Assembly: GCA_033297205.1 (NCBI GenBank)
Contig: MU859138.1
Location: 62,001 to 126,000 of the forward strand
Direction of reading: 5' to 3'
DNA length: 64,000 nucleotides
Origin: Pseudoneurospora amorphoporcata
Taxonomy: Eukaryota; Ascomycota; Sordariomycetes; Sordariales; Sordariaceae
Shown: piece after piece, positions 22,809 through 33,195 of the stretch
Layout of the letters: each line of letters begins with the position of its first letter
Position numbering within the stretch: position 1 is the first letter of the stretch
Translations under genes and position numbers: made by a program
The notes under the pieces: generated by a model
Databases searched by the model: none
The model's input: only the letters and a program-made list of their open reading frames with translations
Told to the model about the DNA's origin: nothing

Positions 22809-23677
22809 AACAGTTTTTTCACGATAACCGTGACCGCACAGTGGCATCCGTTCAGCTCAGAGTAACGGTTCTGTAGAAAATAACCGTACACCTTAGAATA
22901 ATCGTTCGAAGCAAATCCCTGAGCTCTGATTGGCTGGCGGAAAACTGGAGCTCTATGTGCCTCGGGCGGGAGCTAAAAGAGTTGAAGAAATTCCCCTTCT
23001 AGGAAAGGGCGATGAAAGATAGAAGGTGAGAAAGTGTAAAGAGAGAAGGAAGGAGAGAAAGAAGGAGAGAGAGAAGGAGAGAGAGAAGGAGAGAGAGAAG
23101 GAGAGAGAGAAGGAGAGAGAGAAGGAGAGAAAGAAGGATGATATTAACCAAGGTTGGGGCCTTTAAAATGCCAAAGTCCCATCGACTTCCCGTCTCTCCA
23201 AACTTTATCCTTTTTATTAATAATAATAACGATAACAATAGCCATTATCAACCATCATCAGCGTCATCACCAGGTAAGATTGCATCCTCATTTCAATTCG
23301 TTTACTAATTTTTATAGTGATGATAACGATGACGATAACGATAATAACGATAATGATGATGACGATGATGACGATGACGATAGTGGTGGTTTGATTTGGG
23401 TGGGCGACGAAGATTGGGCGGGCGACGAGGTTTGGTTTTGGGCGGGCAACGAAGGTAAGGAAAGTAACGACGATTTTAGAAAGGTAGCGACAAGGGTATA
23501 GTTACCTTGCCTTTGGAAATGCACCTCGTGGATCGTAATGTATATATAGAGTAGAAAGAAGGCAAGAGCAGCCATTCCCAGATTAACCTAGCCAATCAAA
23601 ACCCAGGGATCCGCTTAGAACGGTTATTCTGAGCTGAACGGTTTTCTTGAGCAGAACGGTTATTCTAAAAAAACGTG
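22809..23677. mobile_element. Long-inverted-repeat element filled with microsatellites
   Basis: Left CCGTTCAGCTCAGAGTAACGG (from 22848) pairs with right CGGTTATTCTGAGCTGAACGG (to 23641). Matching continues inward (ATTGGCT near 22929 against AGCCAAT near 23590) and outward (GATAACCG near 22823 against CGGTTATTC near 23658). The arms are therefore roughly 100 bp and diverged. The interior holds a GAGAGAGAAGGA array (about 23030-23140) and GATAAC/GATGAC repeats (23320-23385), and no transposase. Exact ends and target duplication could not be fixed. Confidence 0.6.
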
Positions 23678-23781
23678 TTTGCTTACAACGAACCGCACCA
23701 CGCTGGTACCGTTAACTGCACCCTCAGATTAGCAGTAATGGCCCTTCTGTCAAGTTGTACCATCCTCATCCCACCCCATCC

Positions 23782-24099
23782 TCACTTCTTCTCCTCCATC
23801 TCCCTCTTCTTCTTTTCCTCCCACTCCTGCTTCTGCTCTTGCTGCTGCTCCTGCTGGTGCTCTTGCTCTACCTCCACAGCGGCGGCAAGGTCATCGTCAA
23901 TGCAGTCGTCGCAGGGACGGTCCTGCACGTAGCGAACCTCTCTCGGCGCACCGTGTGGGCAGTCCCGGGTGTTGGGATGCCTGTCCGCGCAAGGCACAAA
24001 GAGCCCATCCAGGTGGGCGCAGCCGGAGAATCTGATGTGGAAGACGATGCACATCTTGTTGGGCTGTCGGCTGAGCGATGATGTTAATATCGGTCGCAT
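23782..24099 (-). CDS. Small cysteine/histidine protein with a Gln/Glu-rich tail
   Basis: A 105-codon minus frame starts at ATG 24099. Residues 16-65 carry regularly spaced Cys and His (MCIVFHIRFSGCAHLDG, VPCADRHPNTRDCPHG, RPCDDCIDDD), as in small fungal zinc-binding-like proteins. A tail rich in Gln, Glu and Lys (QQEQKQEWEEKKKREMEEKK) follows to the TGA at 23782. An upstream exon is possible because the N-terminal 14 residues look less protein-like and a CTCAG acceptor-like site lies before RQPNKMC. I know no specific family. Metal binding is inferred from spacing only. Confidence 0.4.
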   Translation of the reverse strand: MRPILTSSLSRQPNKMCIVFHIRFSGCAHLDGLFVPCADRHPNTRDCPHGAPREVRYVQDRPCDDCIDDDLAAAVEVEQEHQQEQQQEQKQEWEEKKKREMEEKK

Positions 24100-25589
24100 A
24101 TAAGCAAGCGCGGACTGTAGTTGGGGGAGAACAGGATACTTACACTTTCGCTCTATTTGGCGAGATTTGTGAGGGAAAAGACGGAGGTAAAGGTTACCTA
24201 TATAGGTAGGTATCGGCCTGAGTTAGTCATGATGAGGAAGCGCCAGGGAGTTACTCGAAGATGGTTGCGCAAGTTGACGATGGTTGTCATGGCGGTTCAC
24301 TGAGACCTCAAATGGCGACGTCAAGGCGACGAGAGTCATTGATGAACCACGAAACCCAAGGGCGGAAGCAAGGTGACTTACAAAATTTCCTCGTGGGAAA
24401 CGATGATGGAACACTCTCTTGGAGTCTCTGGAGGTGGACTTGGGTAACGACTGCTCTGTGGAGGCGTTGCTTCTTCACGGATAAGGTGTTGAGGAAAGAG
24501 TTTGACGCGTTGAGAATTCGAGTTCGCAGCAGGCCTTTTATGGGAAAACGGGAGGAAGATTGATGGAAGGAGGAAGAATGGGAAGGCACTGTTGCTCCCG
24601 CTCGTGGGAAGTGTGCTGTAGGTCTGCCTCGTTCTTGCCAGCTAGGAGTCCAGTCCTGAGTGAGGGGCTGGCGAATAAATCAGCTGATTTGAGATGGCAT
24701 GGGGGACTCTCGGTCCCGAAATTGCTGGGGAGCTTCGTCCGAACCGTGCCAGATGCTGGGCCAGCTTTGAGGTGAAGCGTTTGACTCGTCAGGTACCTTC
24801 CAGGACATGGAGGCGGGGCAGAACGGTTTCGTCAAGCACTCAGTTTAGCCCAACGGCAGAGCACCCACACAGTAACAAGTGAAGGGGAAGCCCGCGGGGG
24901 TTCGTCTTCGCCTTGTTGAAGTGTGGTATTGCTGCCCGCTTTGGCCTTCTTGGCAGTAATTAACACCATGCCCTCCCCTAACCGCTCGTGTGTCAGCAAA
25001 GTGGTTGATGATGATGTGGTGTCGAGATAGCGCCTCAAGATGAGCTGGAGGACAGAGATCGGAAGACCGGTTTAACCGCCTGGCGAATGACCATCTGGAA
25101 CTTGGACATTCTCTTCACGGAGACCGATGTTGACTCAGTGAGGTAGACAGGCATTTCATGATGGTGGTCGGCCTCCCAAGCACAATATTAACGCCCAGTG
25201 GCTGGCCATCATGAGGCAGAGTCACCACCAAACGAAGTTGACTCCCACTTTGTCCAGTCTGATTGCGTTAGTTAATCGTAGCCGTAGGCGAGTCAAAAGC
25301 AAACCTAACCTGTGACGGTTTTGTCATGGAAATAGAGCTTCTCTTGACTAGATTCCGTATCACATGTGTCATGCCATGGCTGACTGAGGATACCTTAAGA
25401 ATAGGAAGCACTTTACTCATTCGTAACGAAGATACCTAGGTAATACAACTGTGGGAAGCGATACGCTGAATCAAAGAAGTGATGATATTGTGGATGATCA
25501 CGAAAGAAAGCGCTACGGGAAGAGAAAGGAAGAAGGACAAAATACTGGTGTGGTCTGGAAGTGAAAGTGGGCCAGGTGCCAGCCAACCT
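24100..25589. other. No gene seen
   Basis: Only short frames with unremarkable composition were found between the Cys/His protein and the PY-motif region. Confidence 0.45.
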
Positions 25590-25803
25590 TACCAGGTGGC
25601 GGCGGCCCAACAACAACTCCTCGCGATCTTTCAACACCATTCCTTCCATCAAACCATTCTCTCGTCGCCCGAGGCTCCTCCTCGACAATCTCAGAACTGC
25701 TTCGTTCCCAGCACCCCTGCCGTTCCATCGCCGAATGTCTTTGTTGCTCGCTATACCTGTCATCATTTGCAGCACTGGAACAACGCTCAGACGACAAGCC
25801 CAT
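25590..25803 (-). CDS. Possible 5' exon of a small unknown gene
   Basis: The minus frame from ATG 25803 reads MGLSSERCSSAANDDRYSE and further hydrophilic sequence with SEIVEEEPRATREW. It runs into VVVGPPPPG directly at a consensus donor (CCACCTG then GTAAGG). A TAG acceptor near 25518 would join a short hydrophobic end. The donor and the composition argue for a real exon, but the short length and lack of a known domain leave it uncertain. It could belong to the neighbouring PY-motif gene's transcript. Confidence 0.25.
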
Positions 25804-25961
25804 TGTACTGCGGCTACTTCCGCGGAGTGTCTTGCTTACAATGGAATTGTACGGGGAGAAACAAGGGCCTCACCGGCTTCTTCAGCCGCGACGGAGGACT
25901 TCAACTCAGACTCGTTGCAAGCGCACTTCCTGGGTCACACTCAGACATTGTCGCCGGACAT

Positions 25962-26342
25962 TCAATGACCGTGGTTAGGTCGTCGCTTCTGCAATCTATT
26001 CCGCGGCTTTCGATACCGTGGCGGCGCGTCGGTCGGATGGTGACCATGCTGGTTGTAAGCCGAAGAAGCATCGATAGTCTTCTCACCCTTGCCAGGAAAA
26101 GGGTTGTAGGTCGGGACCGGGTCAATATCGGGGACGTCGACCTCTTGCTGCGTGATATGGATGGCCGGATCATCGCCAGGAGTGCTTAGGAAGTTCATGA
26201 GGTCGACTAGTTCGCTCAGTTGGTTGACCAACTGGTCGCCGTTGATGTCGATCGCTTCGGCATTCTCGTGGCGCAAAGCAGGAGGGAGTGCATCGCCCGG
26301 GTCCGAACGGCGGAGCGGAGGCCTTTGCTGAGTGGAGGACAT
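25962..26342 (-). CDS. PY-motif paralogue 1 (126 aa)
   Basis: ATG at 26342, TGA at 25962. The N-terminal RPPLRRSDPGDALPPALRHENAEA carries the PPxLR(R/H)(E/Q)(N/D)A signature of this local family. A short amphipathic helix follows (QLVNQLSELVDLMNFL). The PY block reads DPVPTYNPFPGKGEKTIDAS, in the position where relatives have LPxYTxxPGxGEATVDI. APPRY, a PPxY motif, lies near the basic C-terminus (RKPRNRLQKRRP). There is no signal peptide, membrane segment or enzyme domain. It is the first of nine same-strand relatives. A WW-domain ligand role is inferred from the motifs only. Confidence 0.6.
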   Translation of the reverse strand: MSSTQQRPPLRRSDPGDALPPALRHENAEAIDINGDQLVNQLSELVDLMNFLSTPGDDPAIHITQQEVDVPDIDPVPTYNPFPGKGEKTIDASSAYNQHGHHPTDAPPRYRKPRNRLQKRRPNHGH

Positions 26343-27713
26343 GTTCTTTTGGCTGTTGTCGATGGCGTTGTCTGTGATGGGGTGTCACACGGACATTTGC
26401 CTACAGTTCTGGGTTAGGGTTTCCAAGGCTAACAGAACCTCAACGCTTGACGTCAGCCTTATAAGTGCCGCTGTAGCTGCTTCTGAAGCAGCTGCAGCCT
26501 GCACAAGCATGTGAATAGTACATGGTGGTGAGCCATGACAGCAATCACGTACGACAGTCACAGAGGTCTAACCCTGTGACATGAGCATCATCATGAGGGC
26601 GACCGAACGAAGGCCGGCGCCAGAAGGAAGAAGGAGAATGGTTGGAAGCACTCAGGAAGGTCCATATGTATGAAGACCGCCAGATAGATACCTTGAGGCA
26701 TTAGGCAACAAGGCTCGGTGCGTGCCTCAGTACGTACCAAGCCTCTTTGGTATAAGAAGGCCTTGAAGCCCAGCCTTCTCCTGGAGGTTGAAAAAGATCA
26801 ACAAGGCCTTCGAGACCAAAGAAGTTTATTAGCTGAATTGAACTACTGTTCCAAGCCCGGATCACTGCCCTTGTCACATGGGGCTCATTTGATGGCTGAT
26901 GTCAAGTTCGATTGAGGTGGGATGTTGTGGATGGAGGAAGATAAGAGGACAGGTTATTCGAGTCGGCCATGTTCTGTTCTTAAGCTAGGCTCTTTCCACG
27001 GTCGCTTGAGTGTTGCGTGAAGGAACTCCTTCCAGGTTAGCGATCTGCTCAGGTTCGCTACCGGTAGGTACCTAGAGCCACTTCAAGGTTTTGGCCATGA
27101 ACGCTACACCAGAGCACTTTGCTATGCGGCATTCCCCGCAATATGAGTTCCCATGATGGATATCAAGCAGGTCCCAAGCTAGCAAGTTCATTATTGGTGT
27201 ATCTATGACTGAGTGTCCGGATAGCATGTCCCATTCGACCAACTCTCTTCTCACATGATCACAAGAAGGCATTATGGGGATACAAGCTACAAGTGACAGT
27301 TCAAGGCCTAGTTTCTGATCGGTACCTTTGGCAGCTACCTTGACATAAAGCCGGCCATTCCCACTCCAAGGTCGTTGAGTTACCTCTTCCTTGCGAATCC
27401 TTCCTGTCAATAGCACTCCTTGAACCAGTCACCACCGCTACTGTTACGTTTTGAGGACCGTCCCGAGGTTCCTGGCGCGCTTCTTCTCTTTGCCGGCTCT
27501 TGTGCCCCGCAATGGGCTCTGGGCCGTAAGACACCGGATGGGGGTCGCCGAGCTCGTCATGGGGCGAACGTGTTGGGGAATAGGTACAGTTGTGTCGTCG
27601 TAAGAACCAACCCGCGCCTTTACCGAACCGAACTCGGCCGAGGAGGCCGACTTGATGTGTCCTTGGTATTGGCTTCCTTCGTCACTCTTCTCTTCTTGGG
27701 GTGTGGCATCGCT
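26343..27713. other. No gene seen
   Basis: This holds the upstream region of paralogue 1 and unremarkable sequence. The minus frame at 27072-27416 has no domain and no good start context. Confidence 0.4.
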
Positions 27714-27889
27714 AAAGGCCAGTTCGTTTCCGCGTTAGCGGTTTTCCCTTAACTGCCCTCTTAACGCGCATAGTCTACAGTTGCACTCATACAACATTAA
27801 AGCAGCGTTAAGGTAGGCTAAGACTTTGGCTGCAAGATAGAAAGAAGTACTTAACATCCCCTTTCTATCTTTCTTCTTTCCTCCTCTTT

Positions 27890-28018
27890 CTTTCTTCTTT
27901 TTATCATCGCCACTATCCTTTTTATTACCACTATCCTTTTTATCACTATTATCCCTTTTATTATTACCACTATCCCTTTTATTACTACTATCCTTTTTAT
28001 TAATACCACCACTATCAT
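27890..28018 (-). repeat. Minisatellite with an 18-bp unit
   Basis: About seven variants of an 18-bp unit (CTATCCTTTTTATTACCA-like on plus) lie in tandem. The minus frame across it reads repeated KKDSGN/KRDSGN and is most likely a product of the repeat. Confidence 0.8.
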
Positions 28019-28104
28019 GGGGCGCGAGCAAGCACTAAGGTAAGATGTTGATTGTTGTGCGAAGAAGCAGAAGAGGATCCTGTGCGCACACGAGAACTAT
28101 CTAG

Positions 28105-28300
28105 GGTGTCAAAAGGGATGAAATCAGAGTGGGAGAGAAGTCATAAGATTCAATTCAACAGAGCTAGACTACGATGCGACTGCCTTCCTTTTATGCTTGC
28201 TTGCCTTGCCTGCCCTTGAGCACCCTTGTCTATCATGTACCTGTACTTGATTGGACATGGGTGGGACTCTGCCGTGAGGCTCAACCACCATGAGGGACCA
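28105..28300. repeat. Inverted duplicate of 33919-34345
   Basis: 28105-28190 matches the complement of 34262-34345, and 28190-28300 matches the complement of about 33919-34040, with few differences. The 34-kb copy has about 190 bp extra (about 34040-34259) at the point where this copy is continuous (GACTGCCTTCCTTTTATG). Confidence 0.8.
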
Positions 28301-28938
28301 TGATATTTGGCATAGAGCATAGTGTGGAGCCCTGTGGCCATGGGTCTACAGGGCGGCACTATGCGTGCTAGCTGTGCTGCACTCAGACAGCTGCACTCAG
28401 CTGGCTGCACTAATGCAGCACAGCACCTATCTACATGGAGCAGGCAATGCCTGTGACAACCACTCTTATTATTACTATCCTTCTTATAGTATTTACAACA
28501 GCCATCCCTTATATTTATAGGGAGTTGAACGTTATAGTTTTACTTAACCGTAGTTCTTACCGCACTACAGCTCAAAATCGAGCAGTCTGGCAGTAAGAAC
28601 TACTATTAAGGATCTTAAACATTCTAGCCTTCTAATTGGCCAGATCGAAGATTGGGGTAAGTGTAGGTAGTTGTAGGGCGTGCATGAAAAATAAGGTTTT
28701 TTTGACGAACGCAAAAAGGAGCAGTAGAGCAGTAATGCGTTATATCGTTACTGCGACCCGAATACTGCAAAAATCTTAACTGGTTAACTTCTTACAGCGG
28801 AAACGAACTGGCCTTAAATGGTTTGTCGTGCAAATCGCCGAACTTCCGCTTCATACTCTCGATACCTTAGGGCTGCTGGTGTCGTGCTTTCCGAGGTACG
28901 TAAAAGGCAGAAGCTTGCCCTCGAGGGCATTGGAGTGA

Positions 28939-29861
28939 TCAGAAGAAATCTTCGACAGATCCGAAACGGCATCTGTCTGCAATCTTCTGCCCCTTGACCT
29001 CCTCCTCCGACTCAATGTCGAGCTTCAAAAGCCTATCCGAGAAGTACACCTTTGTTCCGTCTGGAACGCCGCAGATACCTACGCGCATAGCCCTTGTGCT
29101 GGCTGGCCTCGTCGTTTCGATCCAGAACCTGCTTCTCCAGCCATGACTTGCAGGACGGGAAGCGAGCTGAGTAGCGTTTGAAGTCGACGGTACCGTAAGG
29201 AGACCTGTTCTTCTAGTTAGCGGTTGACAACAGCAAAGGAACAACCGGGAATGCACACGGCTTCTGAACTTACGATATTGGTGGTTGTGGTTCGCCTGTG
29301 TCATGACTGGATTGACTCCATGGCTCACTTGCCGTTCTCTTCGCGGGATTGCGCCTTGTGCTTACGCTCCTCGTTATCTTCCTCGCCGTCATCATCCTGT
29401 CGCTCCCTCTTTCTCTTCCGACTCCGCAATGGCTGCGGCGGCGACACCGGGTACCTCGTATAACACGGAGGCGGCGGAGTATACTCCGGCACCGCGACCG
29501 CCAAATCAGCCGTAGCCTCTCCCTCTGTCGGTAAACCCGAGTAAGGCGGCGCCGGATTGCGGACCCCAAAGACATCCAGATGGCGACTCTGAGTAATCGC
29601 GTGCGTGACGTGTTCAAAGATTCTTTGAAACGCGTCGCCGTTGCCGCCGGCGGCCTCCCTCATGATCTGGATCATGTTTGCCATGGAGCCGAGCAAGATT
29701 TTTGGGTCGTTGAAAGCTAGGACTTGGTCGGTGATGTTATCGAGCCTGGCTTCGTCGAGTCCTTCTGGGACGGCGCGGGGAGGCTCGTTGTCGCGCTCTT
29801 GGGAGTGGCGGGGGTTCCAGACTGCCCTCTTTGGTGAATTTGAACGCAAATATGAACGCAT
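28939..29861 (-). CDS. PY-motif paralogue 2 (178 aa in the first exon)
   Basis: The secure part is 29861-29325, 178 aa from ATG 29861. An N-terminal basic stretch (RSNSPKRAVWNPRH) precedes a helical region (LDNITDQVLAFNDPKILLG, MANMIQIMREAAG). Then come NPAPPYSGLPTEGEATADL (PPxY-like plus the GEAT block), VPEYTPPPPCYTRYP (a second, PPxY-type motif) and a strongly basic to acidic tail (RSRKRKRERQDDDGEED). The frame stops after EENGK, but a GTGAGC donor overlaps that stop. Open minus sequence at 28939-29220, ending in KLDIESEEEVKGQKIADR, may be a further exon. The family has no known domain. Function unknown. Confidence 0.55.
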
Positions 29862-30362
29862 TGTTGCTTTGTGTTTGGGTTGAGGATGATGGAATGTAAA
29901 TTGTTCTTGTAGGTGTGTGGTGCAATGATATGCGAGTTGTAAATTGTAGAGGAAGTGAGAGTGTTGTGAATTGTTTTGCGGCGGAAAGGGTGCAAAATTC
30001 TTGTTGGCACGTGCTGTCTTCCAAGGCCGGTTCCAAGACGGTGTTGGTTCCCGTATGGGCTATGTATAGCGCTTGAAATTGTATATAGTTCTGGAGATAT
30101 CTTTCCAGTCCCTACCTGCTACCCAACCCGGCTCAACTTTACCCATCTTACGGTAGAGGTAGGTTTGGACACGTAACAGTCCTGATCTCAGGGTGTGGAC
30201 ATCGAACAGAGGTGGTTCCATGAGGTGGGGCTTGAACAGTCGTGCCATTCACTTGTTGGATGTGATTGCTATGACAACGGGTTGTAACAACCGGCATATC
30301 AGCTGATACGAAGAGTGAATAAGACGGAACTGAACAGTGAAGTCAATCGCGTAACAGGTGGA
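29862..30362. other. Upstream region of paralogue 2
   Basis: No gene seen. The sequence is A/T-richer near 29880-29960. Confidence 0.4.
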
Positions 30363-30964
30363 TACCGCAGCGGGAATATAAGGAGCGCAACAGAGCTTGT
30401 TGTATATCTATTGCATAACCGTGTAATAAGCCCTGTTGAATTAACAAAGCTTGTTGGCTGTGAGAAGTCTCTGATTGGTCAGATTTTGGTGCAAAATAGT
30501 AAAAGCTAAAGACCCTTATAAGGACCTTCTAAAGGCCATTATAGGGGTCTTTAGTTAGTGGTCGTTATAGTAGTCTTTTTGGTGGTTGTTTAAGTAGGCG
30601 GGACTTTGACTCCAAAGTCCAGATGAAGGCATTCACACTTTCGCGCGAAACTTTTCGCGCGACGGAAAAAAAGCTGCCACCAGTTGAAATCGAACTAGCG
30701 ATCACAAGGATAAGAGCGACGACAAGAACCATTGAGCCACTGGCCCAAATGATTAAGAGTAGCCTTCGTTCCTTTATTTAATATTGGGCGAAATCTTCTA
30801 GGGAAGGAACTCTGGATTTACAGCGGGCAGCAAATTGGCTAATCAGGTGCCTCCCTCGTTCAACAAGGCTTGTTAAATCAACAGGGATTATTAAATCTTC
30901 AAGTCTTCTATGCCTTATTAAGGCTTAGAAGGCCTGTTCCCCGGCAGGTTTTCCCGCTACGGTA
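30363..30964. mobile_element. MITE with TA target duplication (copy 2, 598 bp)
   Basis: Same ends as the element at 3288: CCGCAGCGGGAA from 30365 and TTTTCCCGCTACGG to 30962, with TA on both sides. The interior is collinear with copy 1, about 50 bp shorter, and has scattered substitutions. No transposase frame. Confidence 0.8.
30676..30743 (-). ncRNA. tRNA-like sequence inside MITE copy 2
   Basis: The A-box-like TGGCTCAATGG (30729-30739) is unchanged from copy 1, and the B-box-like sequence is GTTCGATTTC (30686-30695). The pairing ends CCAGT and ACTGG are kept. The preserved A box in two diverged copies is why it is listed. Confidence 0.45.
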
Positions 30965-31413
30965 TGTATAGCGGCACTGTAGAAATAAGAGAACAAGCAG
31001 ATTTTTATGAGAACTGAAAGAAACGTGTCATCCAGTCCCTATAGAGTGAGGAGGCATCTAGTATGTGGGTTATAGAGGTATACAGTTGTGTGACCTTTAC
31101 GAACAACTCACTGTACCTGCATGCCTTAACAAAGAGATGTCAAGAATGATACGGTCACAGGCGGTCTGGTTTCATGTTGAAGAGCTAAAGATGACTGGAA
31201 TGCCCTGAAATTTCCATCATATCGATTATCCTATTCATGTTCCACATCCCAAATTATAATCGCTCAATCCCGCTCCTAGTGCCTGGCCCCGACGGCAACA
31301 TCACCTTGCCCCTTGCTTTGCTTCTATGTCCTTCTGTTTGAACCTGTTAAGTGAGGTTAGCGGCTGCGGGGTAACAGAAGGGAGACGCGGGGTGTACCTC
31401 TACTTACAATACT
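30965..31413. other. 3' flank of paralogue 3
   Basis: A CCGCTAACCTCACTTAACAG branch/acceptor pair lies here on minus (to about 31347), suggesting a spliced 3' leader or last exon of the transcript of paralogue 3. No other gene. Confidence 0.35.
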
Positions 31414-31930
31414 TCATTCAATGGATGTGCTGAAGATGGCTTCAGTCAGAGCGGCGAGGGGCTAGATAAAGTCAGCAAGATCCTCGGTTGCAAGAGTCGA
31501 AGTAGCTGGTTGACATACCTTCTCCTTGGTCACCTTAACCCTTTCCATGCCCGTTGCTTGCGTCCTCGTAGGTGGGGAGCGTCTCGGACGGCGAGACCTC
31601 CATAGTCGTCTCCTGGGGGCCGGGGTTTTGAGTGTAAAGGGGAAGTTGCGGCTCCCGCTCGATGCGCCGACCGTTCACAACGTGTCCAGCGGGGGCTACT
31701 TGGGATGCGCCGCTGGTGGCATTGTTGGCTGAGTGCCGCTGACCATCGTGAGTCTGCAGGTGGTCAAAAGCGGCGAGCAAGTGGTCGACTCCACTCGACA
31801 GGTCGACGTTGTGGCCTTGGTCACTGACGGTCTCGTAGATCACCTCAGCGTTCTCGCGGCGAAGTGTTGGGGGTTGTTGGTTGTTGCCTCTAGGACGAGA
31901 GCGGCGAGTAGTCGTGCGCGTAAAAGGCAT
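31414..31930 (-). CDS. PY-motif paralogue 3 (131 aa in the first frame, probable 3' exon)
   Basis: ATG at 31930; the first frame runs to TAA at 31535-31537. The order of parts is TRTTTRRSRPR (basic N-terminus), QQPPTLRRENAEVIYETV (family signature), a short helix (VDHLLAAFDHLQ), then QLPLYTQNPGPQETTMEVSP and SETLPTYEDA, the two PY motifs with the ETT block between. Further 3' there is a good donor (GTATGT at 31518) and a TATCTAG acceptor leading to an exon that reads PLAALTEAIFSTSIE and ends TGA at 31414. That exon is in another frame relative to the first stop, so one more splice or a frameshift is implied. Closest relative is paralogue 4. Function unknown. Confidence 0.6.
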
Positions 31931-32088
31931 AATTGCTGTTGTTTGGAAGAGTCGTCGTTATTTAGTGGCAGTGTTTACCTAGTATGTACCTTAGGTAATT
32001 CTTTGTGATATACCGTATGCAAGTGTAGTAGAGGTGTGTAGAGGTACCAAAGTTGTTGTAAGTAAAGGGAAGATCGCAGTCGGTCCCA

Positions 32089-32180
32089 CCAGGACAACGG
32101 TTTTAAGGACGTCCTTATCGTCCAAGGTTCTGGTTCTTTGTCCACCGTCGCCAGGTTTGGACATTGACACTTCACTGAAC
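32089..32180 (-). promoter_or_regulatory. Shared upstream block of paralogue 3
   Basis: TCCAAGGTTCTGGTT (32121-32135 on plus) and a TATA-like AAAACC-rich site near 32098 lie about 170-190 bp before the ATG. The same order occurs before paralogues 4, 5 and 6. Control elements are inferred from conservation. Confidence 0.45.
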
Positions 32181-32556
32181 AGACCTGCCATTCGGACTCA
32201 AGACAGAATATTCAGGTTCTCAGAAATTGAATGCCTTATCTTAGCACGGACATGAGGCATCAACATGGAGCGTATGGCGTATATATATAAGTTTCACGAA
32301 CGATATGACAAGTAAATGCCGTGAGCATAAGATACGTCAAGTTGACTGGCAAGTTTTTAAATTGGACAGACAAACATAATTGACTGGATATCTCTACCTC
32401 TACGGTACTACCGTCACCCCCATGATTTGTACCTCTATATCCCGTCAACCCCAAGTTCGGGTCGCTCAAACTTCATCCTTTTTCCTCCACCTGATTCAAA
32501 ATCTGGAATACATGTATAATACATCTCCTCTATAATTTGATTGCCCGTGATTCCAT

Positions 32557-32998
32557 CTACTGGGACCGAGGGGGCACTGGAGAAAGATTAGCATAAAATT
32601 GACGTTTTAGAGGTAGGAGCAGGCTAGCGGCCAGGAGACTTACCTTCGTTGCTGTTCTTTTTTTGTTCCTACTCCTCGTTGGAGATGGCCTCCGTATAGC
32701 TAGGGAGCGCTTCGGAAGATGACATCTCCATAGTAGTCTCATTGGCGCTGATGTGCCTAGTATAGGCCGGAAGTTGCGGGCCTTGCGGCACGGCTTCGAG
32801 GCGCCGACCGTTCCTCGCAGCGTTGTTCACGGCGTTGTACATTTCAAGCGTGACTCTGAAGCGACGATTGGCGGAAGCGTCGTGGCCCTGGTTGTGCGCC
32901 GGCTCGTAAATGACTTGGGCGTCCTGTCGACAGAGGGTGGGAGGTTGGTAGTTAGCCCGAGGGCCAGAGCGGCGAGCGTTTGTGCGTGTGGAAGTCAT
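32557..32998 (-). CDS. PY-motif paralogue 4 (109 aa in the first frame)
   Basis: ATG at 32998 (AAAATGACTTCC); the first frame ends at 32669. It begins TRTNARRSGPRANYQPPTLC, very close to paralogue 3, with RQDAQVIYEP completing the signature. The middle is shorter and carries NGRRLEAVPQGPQLPAYTR. After that come ISANETTMEMSSSEALPSYTEA, again two LPxY motifs around an ETT block. The frame stops soon after. A perfect donor (GTAAGT at 32642) with a CTCCAG acceptor near 32580 indicates a further exon in another frame. It shares upstream sequence with paralogue 3, so the pair looks like a recent tandem duplication. Function unknown. Confidence 0.6.
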
Positions 32999-33099
32999 TT
33001 TATTGCTTAGGCCTTGAAGAATTTTGGTGGGTGGTCTTCAATGTGCAAAATGTGTGCGCAGTTGTTGTGAGAAATGGGAAGATCGCAGCTGCTCCTATC

Positions 33100-33195
33100 G
33101 TGTCGACGATTTTATAGGCGTCCTTGTCGTCCAAGGTTCTGATTCAGTTTCCACGTTCGCCGGGCAAGTTAAATACCGACACTTCACTAAACAGT
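33100..33195 (-). promoter_or_regulatory. Shared upstream block of paralogue 4
   Basis: A TATA-like CCTATAAAATC (minus, 33110-33120) and TCCAAGGTTCTGATT (plus, 33130-33144) lie 110-150 bp before the ATG, followed by ACACTTCACTAAACAGTCCT. This matches the block before paralogue 3. Confidence 0.5.

Larger units (their letters stand above)
27714..28818. mobile_element. Inverted-repeat element of about 1.1 kb carrying a minisatellite and a duplicated gene tail
   Basis: The left end AAGGCCAGTTCGTTTCCGC (27716) and the right end GCGGAAACGAACTGGCCTT (to about 28815) are inverted repeats. Related ends are scattered at 5.2-6.1 kb. Inside lie an 18-bp minisatellite (27890-28018, AAAAAGGATAGTGGTAAT-like on minus) and a segment (28105-28300) that is an inverted copy of the 3' region of PY paralogue 5. 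No transposase frame was seen. Superfamily not assigned. Confidence 0.5.

Noticed and set aside
27735..28031. 98-codon minus frame with repeated KKDSGN
   Set aside because: It follows the 18-bp minisatellite. No independent sign of coding.
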